Assembly (NCBI GenBank): GCA_025355255.1
Contig: JANYAA010000342.1
Location: forward strand, 1 to 19,923
Length of the DNA stretch: 19,923 bases
Direction: 5' to 3'
DNA from: Chloroflexota bacterium
GTDB taxonomy: Bacteria; Chloroflexota; Limnocylindria; Limnocylindrales; CSP1-4
The number at the start of each line of letters is the position of its first letter. The first letter of the stretch is position 1. Shown piece by piece: positions 7,664-14,005 of this stretch. The notes below the pieces were generated by a model. It did no database searches. It had not been told where the DNA came from and saw nothing but the letters and a program-made list of their open reading frames with translations. The position numbers were made by a program, and so were the translations under genes.

Positions 7664-7762
7664 ATGGCCGGCAACCAGGTTGCGGAGCTCCGCGACCACC
7701 GAAATCTGAGCCTCGGCCGGTGCCCAGGCTCCGGACCGGCCACCGGCTCGGTGAAAGGCTGA
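7664..7762 (+). CDS. possible upstream short ORF, 32 residues
   Basis: ATG at 7664 follows AGAGG (7651-7655) by 8 bases and the frame stops at 7760-7762, 6 bases before the GMC gene start. The peptide (starts MAGNQVAELR) matches nothing I recognise. Its start codon lies in the loop of a potential hairpin formed by GGTTGCC (7654-7660) and GGCAACC (7670-7676). It could be a translated leader coupled to the GMC gene, or chance. Confidence 0.2.
   Translation: MAGNQVAELRDHRNLSLGRCPGSGPATGSVKG
7671..7683. promoter_or_regulatory. candidate operator 2, palindrome GCAACCAGGTTGC
   Basis: This is a perfect 13-base dyad centred on A7677. It shares its core with the palindrome 208 bp upstream and overlaps both a neighbouring GGTTGCC arm (7654-7660) and a 12-bp palindrome (7682-7693). 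It sits about 86 bases before the GMC gene start. Confidence 0.3.
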
Positions 7763-7768
7763 CGCGCA

Positions 7769-9289
7769 ATGACCTCGCAGACCGACGGAACCACCATCAC
7801 GACCGACATCGCGATCATCGGCAGCGGCATGGGCGGCGGCACGCTGGCCTATGCGCTCCGCAATCGCGGGGCCAGCATCCTGATCATCGAGCGCGGCGGG
7901 TACCTGCCCCGGGAGCCCGAGAACTGGAGCCCGACGGCCGTCTTTGCCGACAAGCGCTACCGCACAACCGAGCAGTTTCTCGACGAGCACGGGAAGCCCT
8001 TCCGGGCGTCGATCTTCTACGGCGTGGGCGGCAACACCAAGGTGTACGGCGCCGCCCTGCCTCGACTTCGCCGCGAGGACTTCGGGGTTTTGGAAACCGA
8101 GGACGGGGTCTCGCCCGCCTGGCCCATCTCCTACGAGGAGCTTGAGCCGTACTACACCGAGGCTGAGCGTCTGTTCCGCGTCCACGGGACCATGGGTGCA
8201 GACCCGTTTGAGCCGCCGCGCTCCGCGCCGTATCCGTTCCCGGCGGTGCCTCACGAGCCGGTGATCGCGGAGCTCGCTGACAGCTTTACGCAGCAGGGTC
8301 TGCGGCCGTATCCGCTGCAGTTGGGGATCGACCTCCGCGAGGGCGGCACTTGCATCCGCTGCAAGACCTGCGACGGGTTCCCGTGCCAGGTGCTCGCCAA
8401 GAGCGATGCCGAGACCTGCGTGACTCGGCCGGCCCTCGAGTCGCCGAACGTCTCCATGCTCACCCACGCCCGGGCTGTACGGCTTGACACCGATCCCACG
8501 GGCCGGAGGATCACCGGGCTGGAGATCGACCACAATGGCGAGCGGAAGACGGTGGTGGCGAAGACCTATGTGCTTGCGACCAGCGCGATCAACTCGGCGG
8601 CCATGCTGCTCCGCTCGGCCAACGACAGTCACCCCAATGGGCTCGCGAACGCATCGGGCCTCGTCGGCCGCGGGTTCATGATGCACGTCAACTCGGCGCT
8701 CATGGCCGTGCGGCCCCAGGGGAACCCCACCGTCTTCCAGAAGACGCTCGCGGTCAACGACTGGTATTTCGGCGACTCGAAGTCGCGCCTGCCGATGGGC
8801 AACGCGCAGCTGCTCGGCAAGCTGCAGCCCGGCATGCTCGCGGCGTCCATCCCGTTTGTGCCCCAGCGCGTGCTGGGCGAGATCGCGGGTCGCAGCGTGG
8901 ACTGGTACCTCATGAGCGAGGATCTGCCCGACCCCGACAACCGGATCTCGCTGGACGCCTCGGGACGCGTCGTCATGCGCTGGCGAGCGAACAACGTCGG
9001 CGCGCACAAGCGCTTGGTCGGCGCGATGAGCTCCGCCATGCGGCGCGCCGGCTACCCGCTCATCCAGGTGCGCCGGCTGGGCATCGACGCGGTTGCCCAC
9101 CAGTGCGGGACCATCCGGTTTGGTGAGGACCCGGCCACGTCCGTTCTGGACCCGCTGTGCCGCACCCACGACGTGGACAACCTGCTGGTGGTCGATGCAG
9201 GGTTCCTTCCCTCGTCAGGCGCCCAGAACCCGGCGCTCACCATTGCGGCCCAGGCCCTGCGCGTCGCGGCAAACGCCCAGTTCAACTGA
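7769..9289 (+). CDS. GMC-family FAD oxidoreductase with C-x2-C-x2-C-x4-C cluster
   Basis: The 506-residue protein opens with an FAD-binding dinucleotide motif, GSGMGG at 18-23, followed by LIIERGG. It has the family's GVGGNTKVYGAALPR segment and ends with the active-site region: His444 in HQCGTIRFGEDP and Asn487 in QNPALTI, the expected His/Asn pair of GMC enzymes. Such enzymes oxidise an alcohol carbon of a sugar, polyol or glycoside. Between the domains is a cysteine cluster, Cys195, Cys198, Cys201 and Cys206, at a position comparable to the [3Fe-4S] ligands in FAD-glucose and fructose dehydrogenase large subunits; whether a cluster is bound here is inference. No signal peptide or Tat motif is seen, so it appears cytoplasmic. 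The ribosome site (GAAAGG, 7753-7758) is weak. It leads a run of two further oxidoreductases and a regulator. Confidence 0.9.
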   Translation: MTSQTDGTTITTDIAIIGSGMGGGTLAYALRNRGASILIIERGGYLPREPENWSPTAVFADKRYRTTEQFLDEHGKPFRASIFYGVGGNTKVYGAALPRLRREDFGVLETEDGVSPAWPISYEELEPYYTEAERLFRVHGTMGADPFEPPRSAPYPFPAVPHEPVIAELADSFTQQGLRPYPLQLGIDLREGGTCIRCKTCDGFPCQVLAKSDAETCVTRPALESPNVSMLTHARAVRLDTDPTGRRITGLEIDHNGERKTVVAKTYVLATSAINSAAMLLRSANDSHPNGLANASGLVGRGFMMHVNSALMAVRPQGNPTVFQKTLAVNDWYFGDSKSRLPMGNAQLLGKLQPGMLAASIPFVPQRVLGEIAGRSVDWYLMSEDLPDPDNRISLDASGRVVMRWRANNVGAHKRLVGAMSSAMRRAGYPLIQVRRLGIDAVAHQCGTIRFGEDPATSVLDPLCRTHDVDNLLVVDAGFLPSSGAQNPALTIAAQALRVAANAQFN

Positions 9290-9335
9290 CCTACGCCTAG
9301 TTCGACCCCCGTCCAGTGGTCCCCGGAGGTATCGG

Positions 9336-10934
9336 ATGAGCCAGCGCTACACCCACATCGTCGTTGGAGCCGGCGCCGCTGGCTGCGTCGTTGCCGCGCG
9401 CCTCAGCGAGGAGGCCGCCAACCGGGTCCTCCTTCTTGAGGCAGGCGGGCCCGACAACAACCCGCTCATCCACATGCCTGCCGGGTTCACCAAGCTCACA
9501 AGCCCGGACGTCAACTGGGGCTTCTCCACCGTGCCCCAGGCGCAGTTGAACGACCGACGGATGCACTACCCACAGGGCCGGACGCTCGGCGGCAGCACCT
9601 CCATCAACGCCATGATCTACATCCGCGGCAACCGCCTGGACTACGACGAGTGGCGGGACCTGGGCAACGAGGGCTGGGGGTACGACGGCGTCCTGCCGTA
9701 CTTCCGCAAGTCAGAGAACAACGAGCGGCTGGTTGACGAGTTCCACGGGTCCGGCGGCCCGCTCAACGTCACCGAGCAGATTGGGCACAACCCGCTGACC
9801 AAAGGCTTTCTCCGCGCGGCCCAGAGCGTGGGCATCCCGTTCAGCCACGACTTCAATGGCGCAGTGCAGGACGGCGTGGGGTACTACGACGTCACGCAGC
9901 GGAACGTTCGCCGCGAGAGCGCCGCCACGGCCTTCCTGCGGCCCAACCGGAAGCGCCCCAACCTGACGGTGGAGACCCACGCCACCGCCACGGGTGTCAT
10001 CGTGGAGGACGGGCGAGCGGTCGGCGTCCGCTACCTCAAGGACGCCAAGCCCACCGAGGCCCGCGTTGAGGCCGGTGGAGAGGTGGTCCTCTCCGGTGGC
10101 GCTGTCAACTCGCCGCGCCTGCTCCTCTTGTCGGGGATTGGGCCAGCGGACGAGCTGCGTGCGCTGGGGATTGACGTGGTCCACGACCTGCCGGGCGTTG
10201 GCAAGAACTTCCAGGACCACATGGACGTGTACCTGACCGCCGAGACGGCCCCAGTGAGCTACAACGGCGAGGACAGGTGGGACAAGGCGGTCCGCCACGG
10301 GATCCAGTACCTGCTCTACAAGACAGGGCCCGTCACGGCCTGCGTGGCAGAGGCGGGCGCTTTCCTGCGCTCCTCGCCTGACGTCCGCTCGCCTGACATC
10401 CAGATCCACTGCCTCCCGGCCTACGTGGTGGACCACGGCCGGATGAAGATCAAGGGCCACGGCGTCACGATCAACACGTGCAACCTGCGGCCCCGCAGCA
10501 TCGGTTCCGTGACCCTCCGCTCCGCCGATCCGCTTGTGGAGCCGGCCATCGACCCAGCGTTCCTCCAGGACCCCTACGACTGGAAGATCTCGATGGAGGG
10601 GTTTGAGCGCGGACGCGAGATCCTCAACGCCCCGGCCTTCAAGCCGCTGATCCGGCGTGAGCGCCTGCCGGGCGGCGACGTGAAGACGGAGCAGGGCGTC
10701 CGCGAGTTCATCAAGCAGTGGTCCAAGACCGACTACCACCCGGTCGGCTCCTGCAAGATGGGCAGCGACCCGATGGCGGTCGTGGACACCCAGCTCCGCG
10801 TGCGCGGTCTGGGCGGTCTTCGCGTCATCGACGCGTCCATCATGCCAACGCTCATCTCCGGGAACACCCAGGCGCCGTCCATCATGGTTGGCGAGAAGGG
10901 CGCCGCGATCATGCGCGCGGGCGCGATCGTCTGA
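9336..10934 (+). CDS. GMC-family FAD oxidoreductase, choline dehydrogenase-like
   Basis: This 532-residue protein is a canonical GMC enzyme of the choline/alcohol dehydrogenase branch. It has GAGAAG near residue 11 for FAD, the first GMC signature GRTLGGSTSINAMIYIRGN, the second signature GAVNSPRLLLLSGIGP, and the catalytic His468 in YHPVGSCKMG. The second catalytic position, normally Asn or His (GNxNAP), reads Gln512 in SGNTQAPSIMV. GGAGG at 9325-9329 lies 6 bases before the ATG at 9336 and fixes the start; the frame is open upstream into the preceding gene, where no start has a ribosome site. It is 46 bases after the first GMC gene and 41 before the Gfo/Idh/MocA gene, so probably co-transcribed. 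The substrate could be an alcohol, polyol or sugar derivative; the choline name is only a family label. Confidence 0.92.
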   Translation: MSQRYTHIVVGAGAAGCVVAARLSEEAANRVLLLEAGGPDNNPLIHMPAGFTKLTSPDVNWGFSTVPQAQLNDRRMHYPQGRTLGGSTSINAMIYIRGNRLDYDEWRDLGNEGWGYDGVLPYFRKSENNERLVDEFHGSGGPLNVTEQIGHNPLTKGFLRAAQSVGIPFSHDFNGAVQDGVGYYDVTQRNVRRESAATAFLRPNRKRPNLTVETHATATGVIVEDGRAVGVRYLKDAKPTEARVEAGGEVVLSGGAVNSPRLLLLSGIGPADELRALGIDVVHDLPGVGKNFQDHMDVYLTAETAPVSYNGEDRWDKAVRHGIQYLLYKTGPVTACVAEAGAFLRSSPDVRSPDIQIHCLPAYVVDHGRMKIKGHGVTINTCNLRPRSIGSVTLRSADPLVEPAIDPAFLQDPYDWKISMEGFERGREILNAPAFKPLIRRERLPGGDVKTEQGVREFIKQWSKTDYHPVGSCKMGSDPMAVVDTQLRVRGLGGLRVIDASIMPTLISGNTQAPSIMVGEKGAAIMRAGAIV

Positions 10935-10975
10935 CCGTCCCGGCCACACCCCCAGTACCGCCCAGGAGGAAATCG

Positions 10976-11971
10976 ATGCCCGAGCTCCGTTGGGGACTCA
11001 TCGGCGCCAGTGATGTCGCAGCCACCCGCATGATCCCGGCGATGCGCCGGCTCGGCCACGTGGTGTCGGCCGTCGGCGACCCCACGGCCGAGTGGGCGGT
11101 GACGTACGCCGAGCGGAACGGGATCCCCGCCTCGGGCACGGTTGAGGACCTCGTGGCACGGGACGATGTGGACGCGGTCTACATCAGCACGAAGAACGAG
11201 TTTCACCGCGACCACACGCTCCTGGCAGCCGCGGCCGGCAAGCACGTCCTCTGCGAGAAGCCGCTTGCCCTCTCCGTTGACGACGGGCGGCACATGATCG
11301 ACGCCTGCGAGGCGGCGGGCGTCATCCTGGGCACCAACCACCACCTGCCCGGCTGCGATACGCACCGGACCATCCGGGAGCTCGTCCAGACCGGCGCCGT
11401 GGGGCGGCTCCTGTCCATCCGCGTGTTCCACGCCGTGATGCTGCCGCCGCGGCTGCAGGGCTGGCGGCTGGCGAGCAAGGCGGGCGGCGGGGTGGCGCTC
11501 GACGTGACGTGCCACGACGCGGCCGTGATCAACCCCCTCGTGGGCGAGCTGCCGGTGGACGTGGTGGCCCTCGCCACCAAGCAGGGATCCTGGGAGACGG
11601 CCGCCGAAGATGCGCTCATGTCCACGATGCGCTACGCGAACGGCGTGCTGGTGCAGACACATGATGCGTTCACGGTCGCCTATGCGCCCACCGGTATCCA
11701 CGTGATTGGCGAGACCGGCGCCATCTTGGCGACAAACGTGATGACCCAGGAGCCCGTCGGCACCGTGGTGCTGCGCGACGCCTCGGGCGAGCGCGAGATC
11801 GGCATCCCCAACCGGCGCGACCTCTACGACATCAGCGTGTCCGGGTTTGCCGCGGCCGTTCGTGGTGAGGCTCCAGGGCCCGTGGTCAGCGGTCTTGACG
11901 GCTTGCGGGCTGCCCAGGTGGCACTTGCCGTTCGGCAGGCTGCCGAGACGGGCGAGCGGGTGGTCCTCTAG
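10976..11971 (+). CDS. Gfo/Idh/MocA-family NAD(P)-dependent oxidoreductase
   Basis: The 331-residue protein has an N-terminal Rossmann fold (RWGLIGASDVA from residue 5) and the family's EKPLAL motif with Lys95, then a C-terminal substrate domain with the D-x3-H motif, Asp176 and His180 (in DVTCHDAAV). Lys95, Asp176 and His180 are the usual catalytic set of inositol, glucose-fructose and related sugar dehydrogenases. It probably oxidises or reduces a sugar or cyclitol with NAD(P) in the cytosol. AGGAGG at 10964-10969 is 6 bases before the ATG. The third residue of the dinucleotide loop region reads GASDVA instead of the common GxGxxG, a variation seen across the family. Being directly downstream of two GMC enzymes, it may act on their keto-products; that is inference. 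Confidence 0.92.
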   Translation: MPELRWGLIGASDVAATRMIPAMRRLGHVVSAVGDPTAEWAVTYAERNGIPASGTVEDLVARDDVDAVYISTKNEFHRDHTLLAAAAGKHVLCEKPLALSVDDGRHMIDACEAAGVILGTNHHLPGCDTHRTIRELVQTGAVGRLLSIRVFHAVMLPPRLQGWRLASKAGGGVALDVTCHDAAVINPLVGELPVDVVALATKQGSWETAAEDALMSTMRYANGVLVQTHDAFTVAYAPTGIHVIGETGAILATNVMTQEPVGTVVLRDASGEREIGIPNRRDLYDISVSGFAAAVRGEAPGPVVSGLDGLRAAQVALAVRQAAETGERVVL

Positions 11972-12003
11972 CCGCGAGCCCAGCCCGACCGCAGGCGAGT
12001 GCT

Positions 12004-12849
12004 ATGGTGGTGGCCCACCACCTCGCCCGGAGCACGGCCAGATCGATGGAGCGTGAGGCGGTCTGCCGCTACCTCTCGGAGACCAACCTCGAGCACGCCA
12101 CGCTGCAGTTCTGCGAGCGCTTCGACGAGAAGAGCCGCATCTGGAACTTCAGCAAGCACTCGCACCCCTTCTTCGAGCTCATCTTCTTCCTTGAGGGGAA
12201 GGCGAACATCGACGCCGGGTCCGAGTCCGTGGACGTGCTGGGCTTTGACGTGGTGATCTACCCGCCGGGCCTCGAACACGCAGAACATCTGGACCTGCGC
12301 CACCGCCAGGAGATCATCTGCCTCTGGGCGGACACCGGGCCTACGCCGTCCTTCAACCACGCCATCAAGCTGCTCGATGAGCGCGGCACGCTGCGCACGC
12401 TGTTTGAGATGGTCTACGCCGAGTTCACGGCCAACCGCCCGCGGTCGGCGGAGCTCATCTCGTGCTACCTCCAGACGATCTTCCTCCACGTGCTCCAGCA
12501 CTTCTCGCAGCCGCCGCGCGAGGTGACGTCGCTTGTTGAGCGGAGCCTCGGCTATATCCACGAGCACTACTCGCGCAACTTCGACATTGACGAGCTGGCG
12601 AGCCAGGTGGCCGTATCGCCGAGCTATCTCTTCCGCCTGTTCAAGAAGAAGATGCAGGTCACCCCGATGCACTATCGGAACATGATCCGCATCGACAAGG
12701 CGAAGCTGTTGCTGGCGGACCACCAGCTCACGGTGGACGACGTGGCCGAGCGTGTGGGGTTTGAGGATCCCAAGTACTTCGCGCGCGTGTTCCGGGAGCT
12801 GACCGGCCTGACGCCAAGCGGATATCGGCGCTCACGGCTGCCCGACTGA
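12004..12849 (+). CDS. AraC-family transcriptional regulator with N-terminal cupin sensor domain
   Basis: The 281-residue protein has a cupin-like ligand-binding half (HSHPFFELIFFLEGKANI, PPGLEHAEHL) and a C-terminal AraC DNA-binding domain with two helix-turn-helix units: FDIDELASQVAVSPSYLFRLFKK and VDDVAERVGFEDPKYFARVFRE, ending in the typical LTPSGYRRSR. It lies 32 bases after the dehydrogenase gene in the same direction, so it is likely the local regulator, activating the oxidoreductase and importer genes in response to the substrate; this is inference from position. Two starts are possible, ATG 12004 (weak AGGCGAG upstream) and ATG 12046 (14 residues shorter). A GC-rich hairpin (12006-12022) covers the first start, so 12046 is a real alternative. 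Confidence 0.9.
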   Translation: MVVAHHLARSTARSMEREAVCRYLSETNLEHATLQFCERFDEKSRIWNFSKHSHPFFELIFFLEGKANIDAGSESVDVLGFDVVIYPPGLEHAEHLDLRHRQEIICLWADTGPTPSFNHAIKLLDERGTLRTLFEMVYAEFTANRPRSAELISCYLQTIFLHVLQHFSQPPREVTSLVERSLGYIHEHYSRNFDIDELASQVAVSPSYLFRLFKKKMQVTPMHYRNMIRIDKAKLLLADHQLTVDDVAERVGFEDPKYFARVFRELTGLTPSGYRRSRLPD

Positions 12850-13106
12850 CGACAGAACGCATTTCGCGACGGCCGTGTGGGCCGCCGCGCCGGGGAAGCC
12901 GCTTCGCTGACCGCGCAGGACATAGCTGAGTGCTGTGCTGCCCCCTGAGCGCATCGCGCAACGTCGATGCAAGGTCCGGGGCTCCCGCGGTAGGCGGCGG
13001 CAACGGCCCGGGCCATACGGTCACGGTGGCAGAAGCGACGTGGCGACACTGTCGCCGTCCAGGCGGCCAGAAGCCAGCCGATCCACCCGGACCTTGGAGT
13101 ACAGAA

Positions 13107-13988
13107 GTGTCAGTGACCCCGGTGCGCGCCTCCGGCGTCGAGCCGCAGCGAGCGCTCATCCTCAACGATCGCCAGCTTGTCGTGGACCTCATCGAGCAGT
13201 CACTGAACCACGGGCTATTCGTGGTCCGCTCCGCACGCGACCTCGCGGGGGCGGAGTCGATCCTCGCGAGTTGGCGGCCCGACCTCCTCGTGATCGACAT
13301 TGATCACGAGGACAGCTCCATGCTGCTCCGGCGCCTCGCCGATGCGGACCGGCTCACCGGGCAGACCACGCCTGTGCTCGCGCTGACAGGCCGCAGCGAC
13401 CTGAACACCAGGCTCAAGGCATTCGACCTCGGTGTGGACGACATCCTCGGCGTGCCCTTCTCGCCGGATGAACTCCGTGCTCGAGCGGTCGTGATGACCC
13501 GCCGGGCTACCGGGGGTGACCGGCCGGCCGTCCCCACCATCACGATTGGCGACACCGAGGTTGACATCCTCCGGCGCAAGATCCGCGCCGGCTCCTCGAC
13601 GACCAACATCACCGCCACCGAACAGAGTCTCCTCTACTTCTTGGCGACTCGGGCGGGGCGCGTGGTGGCCCGGGACGAGATCCTCGACGCCATCTGGGGC
13701 GCCGACTTTGTGCCTGAGAGCAACCTCGTGGATCGCCATGTCCGCGGCCTCCGCGTCAAGCTGCGCGACGACCACCGGAATCCGCGGTTCATCGCGACCG
13801 TCCCGGGCGAGGGCTACCGCTTCATCCCTACCTTCTCGAGCGAGGGCTGGGCCGATCGGTCGGCGGAGGCCAGGTCGCCCCGTGCGGCCGTCGGCGTGCG
13901 CGGCGCACCGCCGACCGCGCCGTACGGCAGCGCGCCACGTATCGGCCAGATCGGCCGTGTCGCCGCTTCCCTACACCAGGCCACCTGA
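13107..13988 (+). CDS. OmpR/PhoB-family DNA-binding regulator with atypical receiver domain
   Basis: The 293-residue protein has a receiver domain (about 14-132), a winged-helix DNA-binding domain (about 145-240; ITATEQSLLYFLATRAGRVV, DEILDAIWG, VDRHVRGLRVKL and GEGYRFIP are hallmark segments), and a roughly 50-residue Ala/Pro/Arg tail without a known domain. The phosphoacceptor aspartate is present (Asp64 in LLVIDID), but the first acidic residue of the N-terminal pair is Asn20 (ILNDR), the Pro/Gly after the active Asp are absent, and the conserved Lys of the KPF motif is Val116 (LGVPF). Control by phosphorylation is therefore doubtful. GGAG at 13096-13099, 7 bases before GTG 13107, fixes the start; the open frame extends to 12930 but the extra part is not receiver-like. 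No partner kinase is adjacent; the glycosyltransferase follows after 17 bases. Confidence 0.88.
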   Translation: MSVTPVRASGVEPQRALILNDRQLVVDLIEQSLNHGLFVVRSARDLAGAESILASWRPDLLVIDIDHEDSSMLLRRLADADRLTGQTTPVLALTGRSDLNTRLKAFDLGVDDILGVPFSPDELRARAVVMTRRATGGDRPAVPTITIGDTEVDILRRKIRAGSSTTNITATEQSLLYFLATRAGRVVARDEILDAIWGADFVPESNLVDRHVRGLRVKLRDDHRNPRFIATVPGEGYRFIPTFSSEGWADRSAEARSPRAAVGVRGAPPTAPYGSAPRIGQIGRVAASLHQAT

Positions 13989-14005
13989 CGGAGGTCCCGC
14001 ACGTT

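Larger units (their letters stand above)
7333..7768. other. 436-bp non-coding gap rich in GGTTG(C) motifs and short inverted repeats
   Basis: No convincing gene lies here. GGTTG occurs on the + strand at 7360, 7372, 7385, 7470, 7654 and 7678, three of them extended to GGTTGCGG. Two odd palindromes share the core CAAC[T/C]AGGTTG: ACCAACTAGGTTGGT at 7462-7476 and GCAACCAGGTTGC at 7671-7683, with centres 208 bp apart. A 12-bp palindrome GCGGAGCTCCGC is at 7682-7693. The region probably holds the promoter and operators for the oxidoreductase genes, but no confident -35/-10 pair was found. Confidence 0.5.

Noticed and set aside
7139..7762. Plus-strand open frame spanning the end of permease 2 and the gap
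   Set aside because: Overlaps the permease out of frame and has low-complexity composition; only the last 32 codons have a start signal and are listed as a weak candidate.
7529..9169. 546-codon open frame on the minus strand
   Set aside because: Antisense to the first GMC gene, no recognisable motif; the plus-strand protein has complete FAD and active-site motifs.
9711..10949. 412-codon open frame on the minus strand
   Set aside because: Shadow of the second GMC gene; composition is His/Val/Arg-biased with no domain.
12930..13106. N-terminal extension of the OmpR-type regulator
   Set aside because: The added segment is not receiver-like; GTG 13107 has GGAG at proper spacing.
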